A DNA stretch of 64,000 nucleotides from positions 62,001 through 126,000 of the forward strand of contig NZ_JALBUF010000001.1 in the NCBI RefSeq assembly GCF_022606465.1, written 5' to 3'. The translations under genes and the position numbers were made by a program. This stretch comes from Sulfoacidibacillus ferrooxidans (GTDB taxonomy: Bacteria; Bacillota; Bacilli; Alicyclobacillales; SLC66). Under the pieces are notes generated by a model. It had not been told where the DNA came from and did no database searches. It was given only the letters and a program-made list of their open reading frames with translations. Positions 44,122 through 52,955 of the stretch are shown here, piece by piece. The number at the start of each line of letters is the position of its first letter. Positions within the stretch are counted from its first letter, which is position 1.

Positions 44122-45276
44122 TTACAAACGTTCGTACAACTCTACATAGTTCGCTGCTGTATGCCGCCATGTACAGTGTGTCTCCGCATGCATTCGTCCA
44201 GCCTGCCCCATGCTCTCTCGCACTGCCTGCTCACTCGCTAGTTTTGACAGCTGTTTTGCAAAGGACTTAGGATTTTTATAATCCTTCACTAAAATACCTG
44301 TTACATTTGGCACAAGAGACTCCTTGATTCCCCAAGCTCCGCTTGCAATGACAGGTAGACCGCTTGCTTGTGCTTCAAGATTGACTAATCCAAAAGCTTC
44401 GGCTTTTTGTGATGGGCACAACAGGATATCACTTGCACGAAATAGTCCGGCTAACTCATTTCGACTTTTATACCCTAAAAACGATACGGGTAGGCCACGC
44501 GCAAGACGCCTGAGTTGCTGTATATACCCATCTGTACCTTTAGGGGTACTCCCTACAATCCATAGCGCCACTTTAGCACCATAGCGTTCTCTCGCTAGAC
44601 TTAGTGCTCGAATGGCCACATCCACACCTTTGCGGGAAATAACGCGTCCAACAAAAAGGGCAACCATCTCTTTTCCCTTGACATGGAGGCTACGTCGCAC
44701 GCGTTCGCGCTCCCTTGCCTCACTAATCGAATGTAATGGATGAAACAGTTTTGTATCTACTCCTGGATGAATCACACTGATCTGCGATGTTGAGACCGCA
44801 AAGCGCTCGTGTAACTCAGATTTAATAAACTCACTATTCACGACAATATGGTCTGCAAAAGTTAAGGCCTCTAGTGCCTTATCAAAGCTTATCCTCTGCG
44901 GCTCTAAGAAGGTCAATGAATGCAAACTAAGTACGATGTGCGCCTTTGGTAATGTGGTTTTTACCTTTTGTAGGTATTTGGGGCGATTATCAATCTGAAT
45001 AATATGTTTCATCCTTACTGATAATTGTCGATCATGCAAAACACAGTCGCGCATAACAACTGGAAGAAAGTGTTCACCGTACGCCCCTGGTAGTCGCGTT
45101 TTTTGTTTCTGTCGCTGCTTACTTCGCAAAACCGTTTCTTTTGCATATAGGCTCACGTCGACACCTCGCGCCATGGCACGCCATAGATCATATAGATAGA
45201 TTTCCACAGAGGTAGATGGACGTGGCGGTAAATAGGCTCCGCCTGGAGCGATAAGGCTCACTATTAGAGATTCCAG
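44122..45276 (-). CDS. GT4-family glycosyltransferase, CotSA-like
   Basis: This 384-residue GT-B glycosyltransferase has the donor-binding C-terminal half with FVGRVISRKGVDVAIRAL, DILLCPSQKAEAFGLVNLEA (E-x7-E motif) and SGLPVIASGAWGI. The N-terminal half has GGAYLPPRPSTSVEIYLYDL, as in CotSA-type spore coat enzymes. The first GTG (45261) has no Shine-Dalgarno, but AGGAGG lies 8 bases before an in-frame CTG at 45276, giving the expected first strand ESLIVSLIAPGG. CTG is therefore used here tentatively. It is divergent from the second glycosyltransferase gene. Confidence 0.88.
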   Translation of the reverse strand: MESLIVSLIAPGGAYLPPRPSTSVEIYLYDLWRAMARGVDVSLYAKETVLRSKQRQKQKTRLPGAYGEHFLPVVMRDCVLHDRQLSVRMKHIIQIDNRPKYLQKVKTTLPKAHIVLSLHSLTFLEPQRISFDKALEALTFADHIVVNSEFIKSELHERFAVSTSQISVIHPGVDTKLFHPLHSISEARERERVRRSLHVKGKEMVALFVGRVISRKGVDVAIRALSLARERYGAKVALWIVGSTPKGTDGYIQQLRRLARGLPVSFLGYKSRNELAGLFRASDILLCPSQKAEAFGLVNLEAQASGLPVIASGAWGIKESLVPNVTGILVKDYKNPKSFAKQLSKLASEQAVRESMGQAGRMHAETHCTWRHTAANYVELYERL

Positions 45277-45351
45277 TGCACTGACCTCCTCTGTATAACA
45301 TACCCATAACTACTATACACAGCGCGTTACACCCGAAAGTGAGTGAGGTAC

Positions 45352-46509
45352 ATGGTTATTGCCGTTATTGCTACAGAGTATGAACCCACGATCATCGGAG
45401 GTCTTGGGATCGTTGCTACACGGCTGTCTGAAGCACTGGCAGCCAGAGGGCATGAAGTCATTGTTTTAACCAGAGGCTCGTCAAGACACATCGAAGAAAT
45501 AAGAAAACGCCATCTGCGCGTATTTCGTTATCCACGCGAATCACAATACTTTTCAAAGCGTACACAGACATTCTATGCAGACCCTATTCTTAAACATTTA
45601 AAAAAAATGAATATTCGCCCAGACCTCATTCATCTTCACAGTGTGCAAGGTGATCAATTAGCAGAAGCCATGGCTCGATATTACGGTATTTCAACCATGT
45701 ACACCTGCCACTCACTACTCGCACAAGAAACCATTCAATCATCATTTGCACGCCGCATGGAACAGCGGCAGTGCCACATTATAGAACGGTCTGATGCAAT
45801 CATTTCTCCAAGCCGCTGGCAGGCACTATTACTCACGTCACAATATCCAACAGCAGCAGAAAAAATATTTGTCGTACCAAACGGTACTCGAGTAACACGT
45901 AATCCTCGCATTTGGAATGACCGATCCATGCAACACATTCTCTTTGTTGGACGGTTGATTCGATCAAAATGTGCACTTGAAACAATTACGGCCATCTCTA
46001 CTTTACGAAAAATCGATCGCAACGTTCATCTCGATCTTATCGGGCAAGGCGGCCGTGATTATACAGCTTTATTGCACAAAGAAACTGCACGCCTACACCT
46101 TACACCGCATGTTCAATTTCTTGGCTCCTTATCGCACAAAGACGTGTTAAAACGCATGCAACGAACAGGTATTGTTGTGGTACCTAGTCGTAACGAATCA
46201 TTTGGCCTTGTTGCATTAGAGGCAATGGGGACAGGTACACCACTTGTTGCCACCCGAGCAGGTGGATTATCAGACTTTGTATCAAACGACACAGCAAGTA
46301 TCATCACAAACGTAACTGCACAAGACATTTCAAAAGCCATACAACACGTTTGGAATCATCCAGATCAAACATTAAAACGGCGTTATCTTGGATACTCCTT
46401 AGCAAAACAATACAGTTGGGAGGAAATTGCACGGAGCTATGAGAAAGTAGGCACCGGAAAAGGGGACTTATTTAAGCCACAAATTGAAAGTGAGGGGCAC
46501 ATAGAGTGA
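45352..46509 (+). CDS. GT4-family glycosyltransferase
   Basis: This 385-residue GT-B glycosyltransferase has the N-terminal GGLGIVATRLSEALAARGHEV and IHLHSVQGDQLAEAMARYYG of the GT4 family. The C-terminal half has LFVGRLIRSKCALE and VPSRNESFGLVALEAMGTGTP (E-x7-E). It starts an operon with the HipA-like kinase gene, which overlaps by 4 bases. The ATG is used; a GTG three codons earlier is possible. With the divergent paralogue and the ATP-grasp gene it probably builds or modifies a surface or coat glycan. Confidence 0.87.
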   Translation: MVIAVIATEYEPTIIGGLGIVATRLSEALAARGHEVIVLTRGSSRHIEEIRKRHLRVFRYPRESQYFSKRTQTFYADPILKHLKKMNIRPDLIHLHSVQGDQLAEAMARYYGISTMYTCHSLLAQETIQSSFARRMEQRQCHIIERSDAIISPSRWQALLLTSQYPTAAEKIFVVPNGTRVTRNPRIWNDRSMQHILFVGRLIRSKCALETITAISTLRKIDRNVHLDLIGQGGRDYTALLHKETARLHLTPHVQFLGSLSHKDVLKRMQRTGIVVVPSRNESFGLVALEAMGTGTPLVATRAGGLSDFVSNDTASIITNVTAQDISKAIQHVWNHPDQTLKRRYLGYSLAKQYSWEEIARSYEKVGTGKGDLFKPQIESEGHIE

Positions 46510-47291
46510 CTTCTAGCTTATGGATCATCGAAGATAAATGGAAAAACAAACCTCAGGGTCAGGTCTGGCGTGTCATCAACGAACAAGGAGAACAAGGATT
46601 TTTCAAGTTTGCCTATCCCTCTCAGTGGTATGACGCAGGTCCTATTGTAGGAAACGAGTGGATCGCGAAGAAACTCGCCGATCTGCTCCATCTCCCATGT
46701 GCCAATCTCCAAATTGCAGACATACAAGATGGAGCGGACACGCTGCACGGTATCGTATCACTCCCAAGACACGGCGTGCATATAACAAGTTGGAATCGCG
46801 CTCCTACAATTGTACATGCCGATCCCTTTCGCTACGTCAAACACTTTGATCGCTTGTTATCTGTAATCGTATTTGATATTTGGCTCACCAATATTGATCG
46901 AGGGTCTGGGAAAAACATCATGATCTATGAACACAAGCAACATTTTCACTGGTATCTCATCGATCATGCCTACTGTGCTTACGGGTGTGATAGAAAATGG
47001 AAACCAGGTCCATGGACAAATCCGTACTGGAAAGAAGCTTGGAAGTTTTACCACATCCCCAAAGGATGGCTGCGCTATGTTCAGTTAGAACATTTACTTA
47101 GTATGGCAAAACAAATTACAGCCATCCCAGACCACACGATCTCTGAGTTGCTTCATAGCGTTCCCGATCCGCTTTATACGAAAGAACTAAAAAAGCAGAT
47201 GACTGCTATGCTCACTTCGAGAAAGCGTGATTTACCTGCCTTATTAAGTGAGTGGTTTTTCTACAATGGAATAAAAGAATCTCAATTGTAG
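46506..47291 (+). CDS. HipA-like kinase-fold protein
   Basis: This 261-residue protein matches the stand-alone HipA-family kinases of Bacilli: an N-terminal ATP-binding lobe (GFFKFAYPSQWY...GNEWIAKKLADLLHLP), the catalytic loop IWLTNIDRGSGKNIMI (D-R-x-x-x-N pattern) and the metal site WYLIDHAYC. It lacks the HTH partner HipB of toxin-antitoxin modules. The GTG start overlaps the glycosyltransferase stop by 4 bases and has GAGGGG upstream. The neighbours suggest a coat or surface role such as phosphorylating a protein or glycan, not toxin activity. Confidence 0.78.
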   Translation: MTSSLWIIEDKWKNKPQGQVWRVINEQGEQGFFKFAYPSQWYDAGPIVGNEWIAKKLADLLHLPCANLQIADIQDGADTLHGIVSLPRHGVHITSWNRAPTIVHADPFRYVKHFDRLLSVIVFDIWLTNIDRGSGKNIMIYEHKQHFHWYLIDHAYCAYGCDRKWKPGPWTNPYWKEAWKFYHIPKGWLRYVQLEHLLSMAKQITAIPDHTISELLHSVPDPLYTKELKKQMTAMLTSRKRDLPALLSEWFFYNGIKESQL

Positions 47292-47318
47292 TCCATCAGT
47301 TAGAGGAGGTCATAGTAG

Positions 47319-48074
47319 ATGGGAGATCCACGCCCTATACCCATTAGCAAATGGACCAAATACTGTATCCTTAAACAGGATGCCAAACTTTCGCCCTATT
47401 TACCAGAAACACATCCATATTCACCTGCAACGCTTGCAACCATGTTACAAGCGCATGGGCGTGCGGTCATTAAGTCAGAAATGGGTGAAGGCGGTAACCA
47501 GGTTGTATTTGTTCATAAACGACACCGCGGATTTACTTGGCACGATAAGCAAAAACGCTATCGCGTCGCGCATTTTCGTGAGTTGAGCTCACAACTACCT
47601 GATTTCACCAAACGCGAGCGATGCATTGTACAGCGCTATGTTCCATTACAGCGAATGCATGGACATGCAACCGATATTCGTATGATTATACAGAAAAACG
47701 AACGTGAACTGTTCGAGGTATCTGGTGCGTTTGTTAAAATTGCACCCTCGCATACATTGATTACAAATGTAAAACAAGGTGGTACTATAGATACCCTGAG
47801 TCATTATTTGGAGTATTGCTACAGCAATAATCTCAAAAAAGCTTCACGTGTTCGTCGTGAATTATATGTTGTTAGTTTGTCTATTGGAGAAAGTGTACAT
47901 TCCACCTATAGCAATACAGTATATGGAATTGATTTTGGAATAAGTCCAAGTGGTCATCCTTTTATTTTAGAGATAAATACAAAGCCTAGTCTCAATATTT
48001 TACAAGAAGTGGATACAGGAATGTTTAAACGCGCTGTAGAATTACGCACGTATAACCAACTACTGCATACATAA
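47319..48074 (+). CDS. YheC/YheD-family ATP-grasp protein (spore coat-associated)
   Basis: This 251-residue ATP-grasp protein has the VIKSEMGEGGNQVVFV lysine/glycine strand, CIVQRYVPLQ, DIRMIIQKN and the C-terminal metal site GIDFGISPSGHPFILEINTKPS. This is the YheC/YheD family, whose members are endospore coat-associated in Bacillus. ATP-grasp enzymes join a carboxylate to an amine or thiol; the substrate is unknown. The ATG has GAGGAGG upstream. It lies 27 bases after the kinase gene in one operon. Confidence 0.85.
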   Translation: MGDPRPIPISKWTKYCILKQDAKLSPYLPETHPYSPATLATMLQAHGRAVIKSEMGEGGNQVVFVHKRHRGFTWHDKQKRYRVAHFRELSSQLPDFTKRERCIVQRYVPLQRMHGHATDIRMIIQKNERELFEVSGAFVKIAPSHTLITNVKQGGTIDTLSHYLEYCYSNNLKKASRVRRELYVVSLSIGESVHSTYSNTVYGIDFGISPSGHPFILEINTKPSLNILQEVDTGMFKRAVELRTYNQLLHT

Positions 48075-48115
48075 GGAGGTCCAAGTTTGAAAATGCTATA
48101 GAAGTTATAAAAAAA

Positions 48116-48140
48116 AGCCGCAAGAAGCTGTAACGCGGCT
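48116..48140. other. Small hairpin with T-tract on the minus side
   Basis: AGCCGC and GCGGCT form a 6-bp stem with a 13-base loop. On the minus strand it is followed by eight T residues, like a terminator, but no minus-strand gene reads into it. On the plus strand it lies between the ATP-grasp gene and the next small gene. Confidence 0.4.
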
Positions 48141-48160
48141 ATAAAAGGGAGTGATGGCGT

Positions 48161-48349
48161 GTGGCTGAATACCATACAGAACACGAGCAGCCAGAGCATG
48201 TGTTAGGTATTGACCCCAAATACACTCATCGCGCTAATGATCTTCCGTCTGCATTGCGTATGGATAAAACTAAGCAGGTAAATTTTGAAGCCATTCGTTC
48301 GCGGCAGTCGGAAGATTTCATAATCAATCCTACACGTCAGAAGAGATAA
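48161..48349 (+). CDS. Small hydrophilic protein (62 aa)
   Basis: This 62-residue protein is hydrophilic, with acidic and His residues at the N-terminus (AEYHTEHEQPEHVLG) and basic residues at the end. The GTG start follows AGGGAGTGA at good spacing. It comes 86 bases after the ATP-grasp gene and before a strong terminator, so it may close the coat-like operon. I recognise no family; small acidic/basic proteins near coat genes are often spore proteins, but this is inference. Confidence 0.55.
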   Translation: MAEYHTEHEQPEHVLGIDPKYTHRANDLPSALRMDKTKQVNFEAIRSRQSEDFIINPTRQKR

Positions 48350-48364
48350 ATATGGACATGAATT

Positions 48365-48402
48365 AAAGGTTCGCACTGAATTCTATGTGCGAACCTTTTT
48401 TT
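48365..48402 (+). terminator. Strong rho-independent terminator of the coat-like operon
   Basis: AAAGGTTCGCAC and its perfect complement form a 12-bp stem with a 10-base loop, followed by TTTTTTAT. It ends the plus-strand glycosyltransferase, kinase, ATP-grasp and small-gene cluster. Confidence 0.9.
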
Positions 48403-48476
48403 ATACTTTGCAAAACTCTCTTATCCATGTACAATAGTCGCAAACCCTATTATGAAGTATTAGGAGCTGATACTAA

Positions 48477-49478
48477 ATGGAGTTGTATGATGTCTCCATC
48501 ATTGGTACAGGATCTGCTTTACCTGACCAAGTAATTACAAACTCTGATTTAGAAGCATTAGTTGACACGAATGATGAATGGATTTTTTCACGCACTGGTA
48601 TTCGTGAACGCAGAAAATTAAGCGACGATCAACCCGTATCCGACATTGCAATCCAAGCAGCCAAAAAGGCGATTGAACACGCTGGTATTGATCCACAGGA
48701 GATCGACTTAATTATTGCAGCTTCCATCACACCAGACCTTATCTTCCCTCCTTTAGCATGTATGGTTCAACGCGAGATTGGCGCAACCAGAGCGGCCGCA
48801 TTTGATACAAACGCCGTTTGTGCAGGATTTCTTTTTGCACTTGTGCAAGGCTCACAGTTCTTACAAACGGGCGCTTATAAAACGGCCTTGATCATCGGAG
48901 CAGAAGGAATTACGCGATACGTGGATTACACCGATCGCAACTCTTGTATCTTATTTGGAGATGGAGCAGGAGCCGCCATCTTGCGCGCAACTCCAAACGA
49001 AGGAGAACGCAAAGGATTGATCGACTTTGACCTTGGCTCCGATGGAACTCGTGTTAATGTTGCTATTTGCCCACGTGTACACGCACCTAAAGAGTGGCTT
49101 GACACGCTTACAGATCGCGACGAAGTCACCCCTTATATTTGGCAGGATGGACGAGCAATGTTTAAAGCAGCCATTAATGGTATGTCTGAAAGTGTAAAGC
49201 GTATCCTAGCCAGACAAGAAATCTCCGCGCAAGAGATCGATTGGCTCGTTCCACACCAAGCTAATTTGCGTATTATTGAAGCCGTAGGCGAACGCGTCGG
49301 CATACCCTCAGATCGTGTAGCGCTATGCCTTGAGGAGTATGGAAATACATCTGCCGCCTCCATGGCCATTGCACTTGATAAATGGATGCGGCTTGGCCTG
49401 ATTAAGCCTGGAAACCGCATCATGTTTACAGCATTTGCAGGTGGTCTATCGTGGGGATCTGCACTCTTTACGATGTAA
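48477..49478 (+). CDS. fabH: 3-oxoacyl-ACP synthase III (FabH/KAS III)
   Basis: FabH condenses acyl-CoA with malonyl-ACP to start fatty-acid synthesis. The 333-residue protein has the Cys in NAVCAGFLFAL, His in PHQANLRII and Asn in EYGNTSAAS. The ATG follows AGGAG. It stands alone, convergent with the RlmI-like gene, not in a fab operon, so it could be an accessory KAS III for branched or special starters or a surface lipid. Housekeeping use is also possible. Confidence 0.92.
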   Translation: MELYDVSIIGTGSALPDQVITNSDLEALVDTNDEWIFSRTGIRERRKLSDDQPVSDIAIQAAKKAIEHAGIDPQEIDLIIAASITPDLIFPPLACMVQREIGATRAAAFDTNAVCAGFLFALVQGSQFLQTGAYKTALIIGAEGITRYVDYTDRNSCILFGDGAGAAILRATPNEGERKGLIDFDLGSDGTRVNVAICPRVHAPKEWLDTLTDRDEVTPYIWQDGRAMFKAAINGMSESVKRILARQEISAQEIDWLVPHQANLRIIEAVGERVGIPSDRVALCLEEYGNTSAASMAIALDKWMRLGLIKPGNRIMFTAFAGGLSWGSALFTM

Positions 49479-49479
49479 G

Positions 49480-50754
49480 TTATCTCGGTCGCACTTCAAA
49501 AATAGCAAATTTCAAGTAATCATTTTCGGCCATCCCCACTAGTTGTGGATGGTCTTTTGCTGCACTGCGATATTCTACTAAGCGCAAGACTTTACGAGCA
49601 TCTAACGCCGCCTCAACAATCACTTCGCGCCATTCTTCAGGTGCTACGTGCGAAGAGCATGATGCTGTCACAAGAAAGCCACCCTCACGGACAAGCTTTA
49701 ACCCGCGTAGATTAATTTCCTTATATCCACGCAGTGCACTCTCCACAGCATCACGATTTTTTGCAAACGCCGGAGGATCAAGAATGACCACATCAAATTG
49801 TCTGCGATCGCGCTCGTATTCACGTAACAGATCAAACGCATTACCTACAACAAACTCACAACGGTCGCTAAAACCATTGCGGGCTGCATTTTTTTGTGCT
49901 TGCTCCATCGCCCGTTCAGATGAATCTACAAGCGTTACTTGTTGTGCTCCATAACGAATGGCATTTAATGCAAATGCTCCCGTGTGTGAGAAACAGTCTA
50001 AAACTTGAGCACCAATGCGTGTAGACTGTACGGATGTGGCTTGTATAATGTCCGCTTGTTCTTCACGAAAGCGCTGATCTGGACGAGGCTTCTCTTTTGC
50101 TCCGAAGCGAACGACAGGTGCAATCGCTGCCCTGTTTTCACGTTGATCAAAAAAATGACCAGTTTTTTGTCCATCTTTAATATCCACGTGATAATAAATA
50201 CCATTTTCTTGAATTTCTACTTCAGCAGGGCAATCCCCAAACAAACACTGTTCAATTGGTTCGAGTCCCTCAAGCAATCTAGTCGGGGCATCACTTCGCT
50301 CGTAAATAGCTGTCACACCAAGAACATCCTGAAGTACGGGTGCAATCCAATCACGCCGTATGTCCATGGCAAGTGAGGTGATCTGAATAACTGCCACACT
50401 GCTGTATTTATCTACGATCAGACCTGGTATGCCATCTGCCTCACCGTAAACGACTCGACAAGCATCCGTATTTGATAAAAAACGCTTGCGATAAGACCAT
50501 GCCTGCACCACTTTGCGTTTTAACCAGTGACGATCCACTCGTTCAGAAGCATCATACGATATGATTCGCACCGCAATTTGGGATGTTGGATGCCATAATC
50601 CAACCGCTAACTCGTGACCTTGGTGATTTTTAACCATAACCATTGCACCAGGTTCTGGTTCGCCACGCACTTCTTCAATTTCATTGCGATAAATCCAAGG
50701 ATGTCCTGACTCAAGACGGCGTTTACGTTTTTGTTTTAAAATGATTTGTCCCAT
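49480..50754 (-). CDS. RlmI-like 23S rRNA (cytosine-C5) methyltransferase
   Basis: This 424-residue protein has an N-terminal PUA domain (KQKRKRRLESGHPWIYRNEI), a middle beta hairpin domain and a C-terminal Rossmann methyltransferase domain: GQKTGHFFDQRENR, VLDCFSHTGAFALNAI for SAM binding, VILDPPAFAK for base positioning and TASCSSHV. It is an RlmI/YccW-type enzyme for C5 methylation of 23S rRNA cytosine 1962. The ATG has GAGAGG upstream. It is divergent from the Na/Pi transporter gene. Confidence 0.9.
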   Translation of the reverse strand: MGQIILKQKRKRRLESGHPWIYRNEIEEVRGEPEPGAMVMVKNHQGHELAVGLWHPTSQIAVRIISYDASERVDRHWLKRKVVQAWSYRKRFLSNTDACRVVYGEADGIPGLIVDKYSSVAVIQITSLAMDIRRDWIAPVLQDVLGVTAIYERSDAPTRLLEGLEPIEQCLFGDCPAEVEIQENGIYYHVDIKDGQKTGHFFDQRENRAAIAPVVRFGAKEKPRPDQRFREEQADIIQATSVQSTRIGAQVLDCFSHTGAFALNAIRYGAQQVTLVDSSERAMEQAQKNAARNGFSDRCEFVVGNAFDLLREYERDRRQFDVVILDPPAFAKNRDAVESALRGYKEINLRGLKLVREGGFLVTASCSSHVAPEEWREVIVEAALDARKVLRLVEYRSAAKDHPQLVGMAENDYLKFAIFEVRPR

Positions 50755-50848
50755 AATTTTTTCCTCTCTTTTACCCACAGCATGCAAAATGTGCAGCCTG
50801 TCCGCATAAACATCATCTATGATCGCGAAATGCGGGGGGCAATATACC

Positions 50849-51826
50849 ATGTCTTATTCGATAATGAAGACTGCAGTGCTCATTGTCATAGGTCTCTGCG
50901 TCTTTATCGTCGGCCTGCTCACCATGCGCCACGGTCTAGCGCAGGCGACTTCAAAAAAAATGGAACTTTTGATTGCACGTCTAGTAAAAACGCCTACGAG
51001 GGGTCTACTCACGGGTATCATTGCTACACTTTTTACGCAATCTAGCGCCGCTGTCACCATTATATCCATGGGGCTTGTCGCGGCAGATGTTTTACAATTT
51101 ACAGACACGATTGGAATTATACTTGGTACGAACATCGGAAGCACCTTTACAGTAGGATTACTATCATTAGATGTTGCCAGATTTGGTCCGTACGTGATTT
51201 TACTTGGCGTTATTCTTTATTTACTCAGTCAAACCTTACAAAAAAGTCAAGCCACTCGCGACCGTTTGAAATACCTTGCCATTGGTATCATCGGTTTTGG
51301 CACACTTTTTGTTGGCTTTCATCTCATGACAGCCGCAGCTACACCACTTGTGTCATTACCTATTTTTGCCCACTGGCTACTACTTGCCAAGATTCATCCA
51401 ATACTTGGTTTGCTCACAGGAACCCTTATTACTGCGATGATCGGGAGCAGTTCAGCGACTACAGCACTCACCCTGACTCTTGCGAAGACCGGTATGCTAT
51501 CACTACTTGGCGCAACCGCTATTGTTTTTGGCAATAATATTGGAACTTGTACCACTGCTATTCTTGCAAGTATTGGCGGAACGAAACCAGTACAACGCGT
51601 AGCTGCCACACATGTTTTTTTAAATGTCACAGGCGCTACTCTCTTTATGTTATTTCTTCACCCATTTGTAGTAGCCATACAAGAACTATCTGGAGACATC
51701 GGTACGCAAGTTGCACTTGCTCATTTTTTGTTTAATGTGATCTCATCTTTACTTGCATTACCTTTTGTGGCGCAAATCGTATGGCTACTAGAAAAATGGA
51801 TGCCCGATCGGTTAGAATCCAAGTGA
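50849..51826 (+). CDS. Na/Pi cotransporter family protein (YqeW-like)
   Basis: This 325-residue membrane protein has the duplicated NaPi-II signature: FTQSSAAVTIISMG in the first half and MIGSSSATTALTLT in the second, with GTNIGSTFT and GNNIGTCTT loops. It is the short form without the C-terminal PhoU domain. In Bacillus, yqeW lies in this same region between mtaB and rpsU. The ATG has GGGGGG upstream, and the 3' end overlaps the NUDIX-DeoC gene convergently by 15 bases. Phosphate or a related anion is the likely substrate. Confidence 0.88.
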   Translation: MSYSIMKTAVLIVIGLCVFIVGLLTMRHGLAQATSKKMELLIARLVKTPTRGLLTGIIATLFTQSSAAVTIISMGLVAADVLQFTDTIGIILGTNIGSTFTVGLLSLDVARFGPYVILLGVILYLLSQTLQKSQATRDRLKYLAIGIIGFGTLFVGFHLMTAAATPLVSLPIFAHWLLLAKIHPILGLLTGTLITAMIGSSSATTALTLTLAKTGMLSLLGATAIVFGNNIGTCTTAILASIGGTKPVQRVAATHVFLNVTGATLFMLFLHPFVVAIQELSGDIGTQVALAHFLFNVISSLLALPFVAQIVWLLEKWMPDRLESK

Positions 51827-52909
51827 CAGTGCGGAAATAACCAGCTTTGCACCAGAACTCGTCCCAATCCGTGACGCTCCTGCTACAATCATCTCATCTG
51901 CAGTCTGGCGCGTTCTTATGCCACCAGCCGCTTTTACGCCAAGTCGATCTCCAACCGTTTCGCGCATGGTCCGCACAGCCTCTACAGTGGCACCTCCACT
52001 CGCAAAACCAGTTGATGTTTTGACAAATTGTGCGCCAGCGCGAATAGCCGCTTGTGCTGCATCTTTGATCTCAGATGGAGATAACAGGCACGTTTCTAAA
52101 ATAACTTTAACCAACGCACGGTCGCCTGCTACATCGACTACTGCGCGAATGTCAGCTTCGACGCGCGGTAAATCATTTGCTTTCAAATAACCCATAGCAA
52201 TCACCATATCTAATTCTTCTGCACCCTCTGCAACTGCACGCAAAGCTTCTGCCACTTTAATCTCTGTTTTTGTAGCGCCTAGCGGAAACCCGATAACGGT
52301 GCACACCTTAACAGGACTACCACCGAGTATTTCAGCAGCTAATCGCACAAAAAGCGGATTGATGCATACGCTTGCAAACTGATACGTGCGCGCTTCCCGA
52401 CACAATCGCACGATCTCTTCAGGTGTAGCTGTAGGGGCTAACAGTGTAGAGTCAATCATCGAAGCAAGTAGTGTGCCAGACAGCGCTTCTTGCTCCACCA
52501 TGTTTAATCCTGCTTCAACCACAGCACGATTATTTTCATAGCCTTTTTCAGTCATTAATCGCCGAGCCTCATCCAGCGAGACAAAACGCGCCTGAACGAT
52601 TTCTTCTACCTGAGGGATAATTTCCCCGGCAATCGCTTCAACAAGGTAGTAATATGCTGTTTTATTGATGTCCTGTCCCTCATACGCGAAGGAATAACTA
52701 ACTGTACCAATTGGAGAGATAATACGACCGACTACACCTGTCTCCTCCTCAATCTCTCGAAGAGCTGTCTCCTCCAACAGTTCGTCCTCTTCCACATGGC
52801 CTTTGGGTAAAGAAACATGTCCAAAGCGGTCTTCGATGATCAACACTTGTGGTTCCCCGTCTATCAATTGATACACCAATCCACCAGCTACACGAACAAA
52901 TGTAGTCAT
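51812..52909 (-). CDS. NUDIX hydrolase - deoxyribose-phosphate aldolase (DeoC) fusion
   Basis: This 365-residue protein fuses two enzymes. Residues 1-140 are a NUDIX hydrolase with a complete G-x5-E-x7-RE-U-xEE-xG-U box (starting GHVEEDELLEET) after VSLPKG. Residues 141-365 are a full DeoC aldolase: PVKVCTVIGFPLGATKTEIK, ELDMVIAMG with the acid, catalytic Schiff-base Lys in FVKTSTGF and the second Lys in KAAGGIR. DERA cleaves deoxyribose 5-phosphate to acetaldehyde and glyceraldehyde 3-phosphate. NUDIX enzymes cleave nucleoside diphosphate derivatives. The ATG is 7 bases past AGGGAGG; a GTG one codon earlier is possible. Confidence 0.93.
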   Translation of the reverse strand: MTTFVRVAGGLVYQLIDGEPQVLIIEDRFGHVSLPKGHVEEDELLEETALREIEEETGVVGRIISPIGTVSYSFAYEGQDINKTAYYYLVEAIAGEIIPQVEEIVQARFVSLDEARRLMTEKGYENNRAVVEAGLNMVEQEALSGTLLASMIDSTLLAPTATPEEIVRLCREARTYQFASVCINPLFVRLAAEILGGSPVKVCTVIGFPLGATKTEIKVAEALRAVAEGAEELDMVIAMGYLKANDLPRVEADIRAVVDVAGDRALVKVILETCLLSPSEIKDAAQAAIRAGAQFVKTSTGFASGGATVEAVRTMRETVGDRLGVKAAGGIRTRQTADEMIVAGASRIGTSSGAKLVISALSLGF

Positions 52910-52955
52910 CACAATCCCTCCCTAAGGTCTACTATATCGACTCAGATCCATCTAA

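Noticed and set aside
46506-47291. HipA toxin of a HipBA toxin-antitoxin system
   Set aside because: No HipB-like HTH gene is adjacent and the gene is embedded in a coat-like operon; the stand-alone HipA-like kinase family is a better fit.
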